A DNA stretch of 64,000 nt from Bifidobacterium miconis (GTDB lineage: Bacteria; Actinomycetota; Actinomycetes; Actinomycetales; Bifidobacteriaceae). A program made the translations under genes and the position numbers. The notes beneath the pieces are model-generated. The model worked only from the letters and a program-made list of their open reading frames with translations. It made no database searches and was not told where the DNA came from. The stretch is taken from the NCBI RefSeq assembly GCF_019331735.1, contig NZ_JAHBBH010000001.1, positions 140,219-204,218 on the forward strand, written 5' to 3'. Shown in pieces: positions 43,917-53,213 of the stretch (position 1 is its first letter; each line of letters opens with the position of its first letter).

Positions 43917-44050
43917 GATTGAATGCTCCTTCGCTGATGTTGCGCGCCTGATGTTGCGTGCGATCGTGCATTATAGTTGACGCATTCGATGCGAGGGAAG
44001 GCGATCTGCGTCCGGCCAAGTCCGCAGGTGCGATCGCAAGTCCGCGCGTA

Positions 44051-44491
44051 CTATTGCGCACGCCAGATCATGCCGATGTGGGGGATGCCGTCCTCAAGGA
44101 ATTCATCGGAGATCTGGGTGAAGCCGAGCTGCTCGTACAGGCCACGCGCGTAGGTCTGCGCCTCGATATGCACGACGTCGGCGTGCGCGCGTTCCTGCGC
44201 TACACGCAGTCCCTCGCGCACGATCCGCGTGCCGAGACCCTGCCGGCGACGGGTCGCCAACACGCGGCCGATCGAGACTTCCGGAAACGTGACGCCCGGG
44301 TCGACCACGCGGCAATAGGCGGCGATGCCATCCTCGTCGTGCAGGAACACATGCCAGCAACGCCGGTCCGCATCGTCGACCTCCTGATAGGCGCACCGCT
44401 GTTCCACCACGAACACCGCCACGCGCACACGATAGATCTCGTGCAGCTCCGCCACGCTCAACTCTGCAAACCGTTTCACCGTCAACTGCAT
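44051..44491 (-). CDS. GNAT acetyltransferase, ElaA-like
   Basis: 146 residues. LHEIYRVRVAVFVVEQRCAYQEVDDAD is the ElaA N-terminal signature; the acetyl-CoA loop is VLATRRRQGLGTRIVREGL, and YEQLGFTQISDEFLEDGIPHIGM ends the fold. The start MQLTVKRFAEL is chosen on family length; an 18-codon upstream extension exists. The substrate is unknown. Confidence 0.88.
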   Translation of the reverse strand: MQLTVKRFAELSVAELHEIYRVRVAVFVVEQRCAYQEVDDADRRCWHVFLHDEDGIAAYCRVVDPGVTFPEVSIGRVLATRRRQGLGTRIVREGLRVAQERAHADVVHIEAQTYARGLYEQLGFTQISDEFLEDGIPHIGMIWRAQ

Positions 44492-44598
44492 GCGGCCATG
44501 ATAAGAGCTGCCGACGATTTCGTGCCCGAACTGTGGGCCAGCCATCGGGTCGCGATCGTTGCGTCGCCGATCGACATACAGCTGATGAGTCAGTCGGA

Positions 44599-45477
44599 TC
44601 AGTCGCGCACGGCAAAACCGGCGTCGGCGATGCGTTCTTGCATGTCCTTGGCGATGGACAGGCAGCGGGCGCGCGGAATGCCGGCCTTGACGCCGATGCC
44701 GGTCAAATCAGCGAGCGTGATGCCGCGTCCCTTGCCGTTGACCGCCGTGGTGTGCTCGCCGTTGATGCCGGGATTCTCCGTCAGGTCGTACGCGGGGGAG
44801 AGCCGCCAGGTGGCATGATCCCGGTCGTAGAGGTAGGAAAAGTTCTTCGCATGATCGTCGCGGTTGCCAATGAACACGTTGAAGCACATGAGCCGGTACA
44901 TGCGCTCGCATTCCTCGGCGCTGTCGGTCATGCGCATGGTCAGCCGCATGAGCAGACCGTAATCGAGGTTGGCGATGCGATGCGAGGTCTCCAGTAATCC
45001 GCCGGCTGATACCATGTGCATCTTACGGGTGCTGCCATCAGTTTGCCGCACGCGATCGAACCGTTTGACGCCGAAATATCCGGCGCAACGTTTCGACGGG
45101 AACAATCGGGTCTCCGGCATGACGATGCCGCATTCCCGGGCAAGACATGAGATACGATATTCGGTCTCTCCGATGCTGGGCGGATCCACGGATGAGGGGA
45201 ACTTGATGATCCAGTCATCTCCGTCAATCGCAGTGAGAATCTTCGGCCGTGCGCCGCCGGACGAGCCGCCAAGCGCGAACAGGCGGTCAAGATCATCCGA
45301 AAAATCGGTGCTCAGCAGATGCAGGCTTTCCTGGGCCAGCGTGTCAAGATCAACCGTATCGGCATGCTCGTCGTCGATCGGAGTCGCTGGCTCGTATTCC
45401 AGCGCGCCCATGTCTTGGAAATCCCCTCGATCAGTCAGTCGACGTCCTGCGCGATGACCTTGCAACACGCCCATCAC
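44599..45477 (-). pseudogene. HipA-like kinase lacking its N-terminal region
   Basis: 292 codons remain of a family usually about 400-440 residues. Present: the MGALEYEP strand that follows the HipA_N subdomain, the glycine loop LGGSSGGARPK, the catalytic GNRDDHAKNFS and the metal-binding LSPAYDLTEN. Missing: the first ~130 residues (HipA couple/N-terminal domain), and no hipB-like HTH gene is upstream; the upstream DNA has no matching frame. The kinase core is intact, so residual activity cannot be excluded, but the lost N-terminus and antitoxin suggest decay. Confidence 0.7.
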
Positions 45478-45659
45478 AACCTTGCCATCGTGAATTGCCC
45501 GACATCATCATTGAACCGCAGTTGCCCGGATACAGACAATGTCCTGCGTCGATACCCGGCAATGCTCGAACCGTATACCGACTCGGACGAAAGAACGCCG
45601 CTCCGGGCGCACGGCTACGATGGGGCGCCATGGGCGAAGAAAAACATGGAGGAGGGAAT

Positions 45660-45995
45660 ATGGCGGTCACCTGGCTGCTGTTGTTCGTGACCATCTGCTG
45701 CGAAGTGGTGGCGACATTGTCGCTGCGCGCGTCCGAAGGGTTCTCCAAACCCATCTGGGCGATCCCGGTCGTCATCGGATACGTGACGTGCTTCTACCTG
45801 CTGTCCGTGGTGCTGGAACGCGGCATGTCGACCGCGCTCGCCTACGGCGTGTGGTCGTGCGTGGGCATCATCCTGACCGCGTTCGCCGCGCGCGTGCTGT
45901 TCCATGACCCGCTGAACTGGAAGATGCTGCTGGGCATGGCCATTATGATCGTCGGCATCGTCGTCATGCAGTGGGGCACGCACGCCGCGGCATAG
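45660..45995 (+). CDS. SMR family multidrug efflux protein
   Basis: 111 residues with four membrane helices. Helix 1 carries the essential glutamate in TICCEVVATLSLRASEGF, and YALAYGVWSCVGI-type helix 3 is seen as STALAYGVWSCVGII. Small cationic drug or guanidinium export by proton exchange is the family role; as a single gene it may form homodimers. Strong GGAGGAGGG site before ATG 45660. Confidence 0.92.
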   Translation: MAVTWLLLFVTICCEVVATLSLRASEGFSKPIWAIPVVIGYVTCFYLLSVVLERGMSTALAYGVWSCVGIILTAFAARVLFHDPLNWKMLLGMAIMIVGIVVMQWGTHAAA

Positions 45996-46142
45996 CCGGC
46001 GCAGACCTAGTCGGTCAGGCAGGGAAGCGGATGGTTCTGAGGAAACGCGCCGATATCGGTGAGCGTCTCGTTGCGGAGCATGCCGCCGCGTTCATCGTTT
46101 TCCTGAGCGGCGATGGCCAATGTCCGCCATCATGAGGTTGCG

Positions 46143-46766
46143 CTACCAGAGGATGTCGATGGGGGCGGTGGTCTTGTTCTTTTCGATGATGAGGCAGATC
46201 TCGTCGGGGGATTCCTTGCATCCGCGTCGCAGCCACAGCCAGATGATCGAGGCGACGGATGAGATGAGGATCTCCATGGCGTAGTCGGCGGGAATGCCGT
46301 TGTAGCTGGTCTGCGGTTCGGCGCCGAACCGCCGTGCCTGAGTGACGATCAATCGTTTGAGGACATCGCGCAGCCGGTCATACAGTTGCATGTCGGTGCC
46401 GGATTGCGACACCGCGTCGAAAAACGCGAAGTCGTTCTTGAAATAGTGCAGCGCCTCGACGATGGCGCGTGTCTGAAACACGTCGCAGATCGCCCTGCCT
46501 CCGGTGCGCGTCGTCACCTGCGTGTTCGTTTCGGCTTTGGTGATGAGGATGCCGGTCAGGTCGTCGATGGTGTCGTCGATGAGTTGCTGGCGCAGGTCGA
46601 ACTTGTCGATGTAATGCATGTAGAACGTGCCGCGGTTGATGCCGGCCGTCCGCGCGATGTCGCTGACGGTCATCGCGTCGAAGCCCTTCGACTTGACGAG
46701 GGTGGTGAACGCGGCCTTGATTTTGGCTTCGGTCTGCGTGTTGCGTTTGCCGGTTGCGGTGGCCAT
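46143..46766 (-). CDS. TetR family regulator of the adjacent ABC exporter
   Basis: 207 residues. The HTH reads DAMTVSDIARTAGINRGTFYMHYIDKFDL; the C-terminal part resembles the TetR_C_7/DhaS-like domain (YHGIPADYAMEIL-type, here YNGIPADYAMEILI). It diverges from an ABC exporter across 316 bases with three near-identical palindromes, so it probably represses itself and the exporter. Confidence 0.9.
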   Translation of the reverse strand: MATATGKRNTQTEAKIKAAFTTLVKSKGFDAMTVSDIARTAGINRGTFYMHYIDKFDLRQQLIDDTIDDLTGILITKAETNTQVTTRTGGRAICDVFQTRAIVEALHYFKNDFAFFDAVSQSGTDMQLYDRLRDVLKRLIVTQARRFGAEPQTSYNGIPADYAMEILISSVASIIWLWLRRGCKESPDEICLIIEKNKTTAPIDILW

Positions 46767-46830
46767 GTGCGTCTCCTACGCGTGATGTGCGGCGGTTGCG
46801 CGCCGCTGGGTGAATGCTACGACGATTATA

Positions 46831-46965
46831 ACAACACGTTGTCTGTTTAGTGGCTAAAACGACCGTTTTCTGCAAAGTGTTTAATTTGAACAACATGTTG
46901 ATAGTTGTCGATTGATCTGCGCTTTTCGATACGTTTACCATCATGGCAGTTAAATCAACATGTTG
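46831..46965. promoter_or_regulatory. Three TetR-type operators
   Basis: ACAACACGTTGT (46831-46842), CAACATGTTG (46891-46900) and CAACATGTTG (46956-46965), all self-complementary and spaced about 60-65 bases, in AT-rich divergent promoter DNA. Confidence 0.8.
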
Positions 46966-47025
46966 TTCATTCAAGGTGTTGATTGCTGAAAAGATTGTGA
47001 CGCACACAACTGACGGCTTTGACTA

Positions 47026-47072
47026 CCCCTCAGTCGGCTTCACCGACAGCTCCCCTGACAAGGGGAGCCAAG
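47026..47072 (+). repeat. Dispersed two-hairpin repeat, copy 3
   Basis: CCCCTCAGTC, GGCTTCACCGACAG, CTCCCCT-GACA-AGGGGAG; ends 11 bases before the ABC ATPase start and therefore lies in its mRNA leader, overlapping the ribosome-site region. Confidence 0.75.
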
Positions 47073-47082
47073 GGAGAAGATC

Positions 47083-47820
47083 ATGCCGGCGACGCAGACA
47101 CGGAAAGGCATGGGAATCATGGCATACATCGAAATGGCGCACAGCTTCAAGCGGTACCACATGGGAGACACGACCATCACCGCCAACAACGACGTGAGCT
47201 TCGGCATCGAGAAAGGCGAGCTGGCGATCATCCTCGGCTCGTCCGGAGCGGGCAAATCGACCGTGCTCAACATCCTCGGCGGCATGGACACGAATTCCGA
47301 AGGCCAGGTCATCATCGACGGCAAGGACATTTCGAACTACACCGCCCACCAGCTCACCGACTACCGCCGCTACGACATCGGCTTCGTGTTCCAGTTCTAC
47401 AACCTCGTCGCCAACCTCACCGCCAAGGAGAACGTCGAACTCGCCTCCGAAATCGTCAAGGACGCGCAGGACCCGGTGCAGACGCTCATCGACGTCGGAT
47501 TAAAGGACCGAATCAACAACTTCCCGGCACAGCTGTCCGGCGGCGAACAACAGCGCGTCGCCATAGCGCGAGCAGTCGCCAAGAACCCCAAGATCCTCTT
47601 GTGCGACGAGCCGACCGGCGCGCTCGACTACAACACCGGCAAGCAAGTCCTCCAAATCCTGCAGGACCAGAGCCGCAAGAAGGGCGCGACCGTCGTCATC
47701 GTCACCCACAACTCGGCCATCGCGCCCATCGCCGACCGCGTCATCCACATGCACGACGCGCGCGTCAAATCAATCGACATCAACGAACATCCTATGGACA
47801 TCAAGGACCTGGAGTGGTAA
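47083..47820 (+). CDS. ABC transporter ATP-binding protein
   Basis: 245 residues of the MacB/LolD type. Walker [10 protein letters not shown] (52-60), signature LSGGEQQR, Walker [13 protein letters not shown]. The GGGAGAAG site supports ATG 47083; later Met codons at 47110 and 47119 are possible. The permease gene begins two bases after its stop, so they are co-translated. Expression is likely released when the TetR protein binds its ligand. Confidence 0.93.
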   Translation: MPATQTRKGMGIMAYIEMAHSFKRYHMGDTTITANNDVSFGIEKGELAIILGSSGAGKSTVLNILGGMDTNSEGQVIIDGKDISNYTAHQLTDYRRYDIGFVFQFYNLVANLTAKENVELASEIVKDAQDPVQTLIDVGLKDRINNFPAQLSGGEQQRVAIARAVAKNPKILLCDEPTGALDYNTGKQVLQILQDQSRKKGATVVIVTHNSAIAPIADRVIHMHDARVKSIDINEHPMDIKDLEW

Positions 47821-47822
47821 CC

Positions 47823-50800
47823 ATGACCGAGCTCACCGACTTCATCGAACCGGACGCGACGCGCCGTCCGAACCCGGACCCGCGACGCGCCACCAAACGC
47901 AAACGCCACAGTGACGGCGGATTCGTTCGCAAGCACATGCTGTGGAAGGACATCCGCGTCACCCTCGCCAAATCCAAGGGCCGGTTCCTCTCGATCGTCA
48001 GCCTCATGATGCTCGGCTCGTTCGCACTCGTCGGCCTGTTCGCCACCGGCCCCGACATGCAGGCCACCGGCACCACCTTCTACGGCGAACACAACCTCGC
48101 CGACGTGACCGTCATCAGCGACTACGGACTCAGCAAAGACGACGAAACCATCATCCGCAACACCAACGGCGTACGCCAAGCCGAATTCGGTTACTTCAAG
48201 GACGTGACCATCACAGGCAGCAACCACAGCCTGCGCATCTACTCCAAACCGAACGCCGTCTCCGGATACCGAATGATCGAAGGACGACTGCCAAACACCA
48301 CCGGCGAAATCGCGCTCGACTCGGCCGAACGCGACCGGTACGCAATCGACAGCACCGTACAGGTCACCGAACTGCCCGACATCGCCGGCGACACCATCCT
48401 CAAACAAACCAAGTACACCGTGGTCGGCTTCGTCGACGCCAGCGAAATCGTCTCCAACCTCAACATGGGCCAGTCCACGGCCGGCACCGGCGAACTCGAC
48501 GGCTACGGCGTGGTAGTGCCCGGCACGTTCGACTCGGACGTGACGATGATCGGCCGCGTCACCTTCAACGACACGCAACACGTCGGCTACTGGACCAGCG
48601 AATACCGCGACCGCGTGCAAACGCACAAAAACACGCTCGCCAAACGCCTCGCCGGACAGCCCAAAGCACGCGAAGCCTCCATCCGCGAAGACCGCCGCCA
48701 GCAGATCAACAAGGCGCAAGCCAAAGTCGACGACGCGAAACGGCAACTCGCCGACGCCGAACAACAGCTCACGGACGCGAAAACCCAGATCGAAACCGCC
48801 AAGGACCAGATGACCCAAGGCGAAATCACCGCCATCGACCAAGGCTCCGCCACAGCCGCCGAACTGTCCGGAGCGCTCGCGCAAATCGCCGCGGCCGACT
48901 CGCAGATCACCGCAGGCCAAACCCAGCTCATCGCAGCCGCCCAACAACTCACCCAAGGCCAGTCGCAACTTGACTCGTCATGGCAGCAACTCACGCAGGC
49001 CAAAACCCAGCTCGGCGCGGCCCGCACCGTCCTCGCATCGGTCAAACCAATCCTCGACAAAACCGGCGCGATTCTGACCGGCTGGGCCAACAGCGGCATC
49101 ACCGGCAGCGTATACGACACCATCAAAGCACAGTACGACAAGGCGCTCACCGCCTACAACGACGCCGTCGCGCAATACAACACCCAACTGAACGCCTACA
49201 ACACCGCGCTCCGGCAATGGAACGACGGTGCCAAACAACTCAAAGAAGGAACCGAGGAATACCAGCAGAACGTGGCCGCGCTCGCCGACGCGTCCAGGCA
49301 GCTCGCCGCCAAGCAGAACGAACTCGGGCAGGCCGTCTCCACCGCGCCGGCGAGCGCAACGGGAGGCAACGCCGCGGACGGCAGCGTGTCGTCCGGCGCC
49401 ACGCAGCTCATCCAAGGCCAGCGCGACATCGAAAAAGCCGAAGACCAATACGCCGAAAAACTGCAGGAATTCAACGACGCGAAACCCGCCGCAGAACAGA
49501 AGATCAAGACGGCGGAGCATGACATCGCGCTCGCCCGCGAGAAGATCGACACGCTCGAGGTGCCCGCCTATTCGATCGACGGCCGGCGCGAGGGGCTCAC
49601 GTCCAACGGCTACCGCGTGTACGAGATCATCGCGAACATCGTCGGCAAGCTCGCCATGATCTTCCCTGTGTTCCTCTATTTCGTCGCCGCGCTCGTCACC
49701 TTCTCCACGATGGGCCGCATGGTCGACGAGGAACGCATCAACTCCGGCACGCTCAAGGCGCTCGGCTACGGCAACGCCGACATTCTCAAGAAGTTCATGG
49801 TCTACGGCTTCGCCGCATCCACCGTCGGTACTGTCCTCGGCGTCGTCGCCGGCCACACGATCCTGCCGCTCATCGTCTACCACGCGTACAGCGACGGGTT
49901 CACCATGCCGGTCATCGAACTGAAGTTCCATCCCGTGGTCACCGTGGTCGCGTTCCTGCTCGCGTGGGTGAGCGCCGTCGTGCCTGCCATGCTCGCCGCC
50001 ACGCGCGAACTCAAAGACAAGCCGGCCGCGCTCCTGCTGCCCAAGCCGCCGGCGAACGGGTCGAAGATCTTCCTCGAGCGTCTCGGCTTCATCTGGAACC
50101 GGCTCAGCTTCACGCGCAAGGTCACCGCCAGGAATCTTTTCCGTTACAAGACGCGCGGATTCATGACGATCTTCGGCGTGATGGGCGCGGTGTCGCTGCT
50201 CGTCGCCGGACTCGGCGTGCAGGGATCGATCGACCAGATCAGCGAACGCCAGTTCGATGAGGTGATCCACTACGACATGATCGTCGCCGAAAAATCCGAC
50301 GACAACGACGAACAGCGCGCCGCGGTCGCCAAGGACATGACCGACAAGGCCGTGGACGAGGCGATGCCGATCCGCTACGAGGAACTCACCAAAACCGCCG
50401 GCAAGCAGGGCGACAAACAGTCAATCACGCTGCTCGTCACCGACGATGCGTACAACTTCAACGACTACGTGACCTTGCGCTCGCGCGTGGGGCACCGGCC
50501 GCAGATCCTCACCGACCGCGGCGCGGTCATCTCCGAACGCATGGCCTCGATGCTCGGCGCGACGGCCGGCGACACGATCCGCGTTACCGGCGAGGACGGC
50601 AGGGAGCGTTCCGTGCGCGTCGACGGCGTGAGCGAAATGTATATCGGGCATCTCATGGTCATGACGTCCGGCGGTTACGAGCACGTGTTCGGCGAGGGCT
50701 ACCAGTCGAACGCCTACCTTGTCAGGCTCAAGGACAATTCCATCGCCAACGCCGAGAAGCAGGGCGCGCGGTTCATGGAGAACGACGGCGTGCGCGGCGT

Positions 50801-51251
50801 GGTGCAGAACACCACCATGAAGAATCAGGTCGCCACGATCGTCGACTCGCTGAACCAGATCATGGAGGTGCTTGTGCTCGTGGCCGGCATGCTTGCCGTG
50901 GTGATTCTGTACAACCTCACCAACCTGAACGTGTCCGAACGCATCCGCGAGCTGTCGACCATCAAGGTGCTCGGCTTCCATTCGAACGAGACAACCATGT
51001 ACATCTACCGCGAAACCATCGTGTTGTCCGTGCTCGGCATCCTCGCCGGCTACGGGTTCGGCGCCGGGCTCCACCGGTACATCATCACCGAGGTGCCGCC
51101 GGACGAAGTCATGTTCGACCCCATGCTCGGCTGGCCCGCGTTCGTGGTGCCCGCACTGCTCGTCGCCGCGGTGCTGGCCGCGCTCGGCGCGGTCGTCTAC
51201 CGGCAGCTCAGGAACGTAGACATGCTCGCGGCCCTCAAGTCGGTCGACTGA
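47823..51251 (+). CDS. FtsX-like ABC permease with long extracytoplasmic coiled coil
   Basis: 1142 residues. The first membrane helix is near residues 50-75 (GRFLSIVSLMMLGSFALVGL). A large outer region of about 480 residues follows, containing Gln/Ala heptads (KVDDAKRQLADAEQQLTDAK and similar). Two FtsX-type membrane bundles follow: one after VGKLAMIFPVFLYFVAALVT, the other at the C-terminus (LVLVAGMLAVVILYNLTNLN). Seen in exporters that resist peptides or act on envelope substrates; the substrate is unknown. The coiled coil may reach through the wall, like MacB-type mechanotransmitters. Confidence 0.9.
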   Translation: MTELTDFIEPDATRRPNPDPRRATKRKRHSDGGFVRKHMLWKDIRVTLAKSKGRFLSIVSLMMLGSFALVGLFATGPDMQATGTTFYGEHNLADVTVISDYGLSKDDETIIRNTNGVRQAEFGYFKDVTITGSNHSLRIYSKPNAVSGYRMIEGRLPNTTGEIALDSAERDRYAIDSTVQVTELPDIAGDTILKQTKYTVVGFVDASEIVSNLNMGQSTAGTGELDGYGVVVPGTFDSDVTMIGRVTFNDTQHVGYWTSEYRDRVQTHKNTLAKRLAGQPKAREASIREDRRQQINKAQAKVDDAKRQLADAEQQLTDAKTQIETAKDQMTQGEITAIDQGSATAAELSGALAQIAAADSQITAGQTQLIAAAQQLTQGQSQLDSSWQQLTQAKTQLGAARTVLASVKPILDKTGAILTGWANSGITGSVYDTIKAQYDKALTAYNDAVAQYNTQLNAYNTALRQWNDGAKQLKEGTEEYQQNVAALADASRQLAAKQNELGQAVSTAPASATGGNAADGSVSSGATQLIQGQRDIEKAEDQYAEKLQEFNDAKPAAEQKIKTAEHDIALAREKIDTLEVPAYSIDGRREGLTSNGYRVYEIIANIVGKLAMIFPVFLYFVAALVTFSTMGRMVDEERINSGTLKALGYGNADILKKFMVYGFAASTVGTVLGVVAGHTILPLIVYHAYSDGFTMPVIELKFHPVVTVVAFLLAWVSAVVPAMLAATRELKDKPAALLLPKPPANGSKIFLERLGFIWNRLSFTRKVTARNLFRYKTRGFMTIFGVMGAVSLLVAGLGVQGSIDQISERQFDEVIHYDMIVAEKSDDNDEQRAAVAKDMTDKAVDEAMPIRYEELTKTAGKQGDKQSITLLVTDDAYNFNDYVTLRSRVGHRPQILTDRGAVISERMASMLGATAGDTIRVTGEDGRERSVRVDGVSEMYIGHLMVMTSGGYEHVFGEGYQSNAYLVRLKDNSIANAEKQGARFMENDGVRGVVQNTTMKNQVATIVDSLNQIMEVLVLVAGMLAVVILYNLTNLNVSERIRELSTIKVLGFHSNETTMYIYRETIVLSVLGILAGYGFGAGLHRYIITEVPPDEVMFDPMLGWPAFVVPALLVAAVLAALGAVVYRQLRNVDMLAALKSVD

Positions 51252-51275
51252 CGATACGGCTATTGTTCCGATGCG

Positions 51276-51428
51276 TTGAACTGCGCGGTTTGAACTTGAA
51301 ACCGTGTCCTTGAATCAAGAAGTTCAATTTGACAGACGCTCCTTTCGGTTCATATATTGAACCGAAAGGAGCGTCTCGTATAACCGGTACTGGTAGAATA
51401 CTGAACTGTTGTCCGTGAGATTTGAACT
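51276..51428. promoter_or_regulatory. AGTTCAAT/ATTGAACT motif cluster upstream of the HTH-aminotransferase
   Basis: TTGAACT at 51276, 51290 and 51422, TGAACT at 51402 and full AGTTCAAT at 51321; the gene starts at 51456. Matching full motifs lie downstream of the gene. Confidence 0.6.
51334..51376. repeat. Perfect 19-bp inverted repeat with 5-base loop
   Basis: AGACGCTCCTTTCGGTTCA (51334-51352) and its exact complement (51358-51376) around TATAT. No T-run follows; probably the end of the ABC operon or an RNA-level control element. Confidence 0.85.
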
Positions 51429-51455
51429 ACCGATAGACGAGAACGGGGGAGCGGC

Positions 51456-53033
51456 GTGGACGATTTTGCTACGCGGTTGAAAACCGCAATGAACGCGCGT
51501 CATCTCAAACAAATCGATCTCGTGCGGGCCGCACAGCAGGTCGGGGTCAAACTCGGCAAAAGCCATGTCAGTCAGTATGTCAGCGGCAAAACCGTGCCAC
51601 GCACCGAGATATTGAACTTTCTGGCGACCACGCTGGACGTCGACGAACAATGGCTGCTCGGACACGACACGACGGCGAAGACCGCAACGGCACGAGTCGA
51701 ACGGCATATGCCCTCATCGGTGTCCGGGAACGCGGACGGTGGCGCCTCGGAAACCCGCACCGGCCGACGCAACGAATCGTCACCCGCATCCATCCATCCG
51801 GAGGAGGAAGGAATCCCCATGCGCCAGTTCCACAAATCAACCAAGCTCGACAACGTGCTCTACGACGTGCGCGGCCCGGTCGTCGACGAGGCGGCGCGCA
51901 TGGAGGAGGCCGGCATGCACGTGTTGAAGCTCAACATCGGCAACCCGGCGCCGTTCGGCTTCCGTACGCCGGACGAGGTCGTCTACGACATGGCCCGCCA
52001 GCTGACCGAAACAGAAGGCTACTCCGCGTCCAAGGGCCTGTTCTCCGCGCGCAAGGCCATCATGCAGTACGCGCAGCTCAAGAACATCCCCAACGTAGGC
52101 ATCGAGGACATCTACACCGGCAACGGCGTGAGCGAACTGATCAACCTGTCCATGTCGGCCCTGCTCGACGACGGAGACGAGGTGCTCGTGCCCAGCCCCG
52201 ACTACCCGCTGTGGACCGCCTGCGTGAACCTCGCCGGCGGCACCGCCGTGCACTACACGTGCGACGAGCAGTCCGAATGGTATCCGGACATCGACGGCAT
52301 GCGCGCCAAGATCACCGACCGCACGGTCGCGATCGTCATCATCAACCCGAACAACCCGACCGGCGCGCTCTACCCGCCGGAGGTGCTCCAGCAGATCGTC
52401 GACCTCGCGCGCGAGCACCAGCTCATGATCTTCTCCGACGAAATCTACGACCGGCTCGTCATGGACGGGCTCAAGCACGTCTCCATCGCGTCGATGGCGC
52501 CCGACTTATTCTGTGTCACGTTCTCCGGCCTGTCCAAGTCGCACATGATCGCCGGCTACCGCGTCGGATGGATGGTGCTGTCCGGCAACAAGCACATGGC
52601 CAAGGACTACATCGAGGGCATCAACATGCTCACCAACATGCGCATCTGCTCGAACGTGCCCGCCCAATCGATCGTGCAGACCGCGCTCGGCGGACACCAG
52701 TCGGTCAACGACTACATCGTGCCCGGCGGCCGCCTCTACGAGCAGCGCGAATACATCTACAACGCGCTGAACGCGATCCCCGGCGTCACGGCCGTCAAGC
52801 CGAAGGCCGCGTTCTACATCTTCCCCAAGATCGACGTGAAGAAGTTCAACGTGCTGGACGACGAGCAGTTCGCGCTCGACCTGCTGCACGACAAGCGCAT
52901 TCTCGTCACGCGCGGCGGCGGCTTCAACTGGCAGGAACCGGACCACTTCCGCATCGTCTACCTGCCGCGCATCGAAGTGCTCAAGGACGCGGTCGGCAAG
53001 ATCACCGACTTCCTGTCGTACTATCGGCAGTGA
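51456..53033 (+). CDS. XRE-type HTH fused to an AlaA-like aminotransferase
   Basis: 525 residues. Residues 1-70 are an XRE/Cro helix-turn-helix (LKTAMNARHLKQIDLVRAAQ, KSHVSQYVSGKTVP), followed by a ~45-residue linker. The rest is a fold-type I aminotransferase of the AlaA group: NIGNPAPFGF, NPNNPTGALYP and the PLP lysine Lys361 in FSGLSKSHMIAGYRVGW. AlaA converts glutamate and pyruvate to alanine. The HTH suggests a self-regulating enzyme that senses its substrate or cofactor; the repeated AGTTCAAT motifs on both sides are candidate binding sites. Confidence 0.93.
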   Translation: MDDFATRLKTAMNARHLKQIDLVRAAQQVGVKLGKSHVSQYVSGKTVPRTEILNFLATTLDVDEQWLLGHDTTAKTATARVERHMPSSVSGNADGGASETRTGRRNESSPASIHPEEEGIPMRQFHKSTKLDNVLYDVRGPVVDEAARMEEAGMHVLKLNIGNPAPFGFRTPDEVVYDMARQLTETEGYSASKGLFSARKAIMQYAQLKNIPNVGIEDIYTGNGVSELINLSMSALLDDGDEVLVPSPDYPLWTACVNLAGGTAVHYTCDEQSEWYPDIDGMRAKITDRTVAIVIINPNNPTGALYPPEVLQQIVDLAREHQLMIFSDEIYDRLVMDGLKHVSIASMAPDLFCVTFSGLSKSHMIAGYRVGWMVLSGNKHMAKDYIEGINMLTNMRICSNVPAQSIVQTALGGHQSVNDYIVPGGRLYEQREYIYNALNAIPGVTAVKPKAAFYIFPKIDVKKFNVLDDEQFALDLLHDKRILVTRGGGFNWQEPDHFRIVYLPRIEVLKDAVGKITDFLSYYRQ

Positions 53034-53213
53034 GTTCAATGTCCGGCCGATTGTGCCGACGTGATATACATCGATGAAAGTTCAATATATTGCGTTCGTT
53101 AGGGTGTTGCCGGCATAGTTCAGAACAGTTCAATATGGAGTATGGGAAGGGCGGAACGTCTGTTCGGAGACGTTCCGCCCTTCTTGTTGCGCCTATGTAC
53201 AGTTGATTGAACT
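53033..53213. promoter_or_regulatory. AGTTCAAT/ATTGAACT motif cluster downstream of the HTH-aminotransferase
   Basis: Full AGTTCAAT at 53033 (overlapping the stop), 53079 and 53127, AGTTCA at 53117, and ATTGAACT at 53206 by the lepB stop. Confidence 0.6.
53147..53182. terminator. Bidirectional terminator between aminotransferase and lepB
   Basis: Perfect 14-bp arms AAGGGCGGAACGTC and GACGTTCCGCCCTT with an 8-base loop, followed by TTCTTGTT. Confidence 0.85.
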
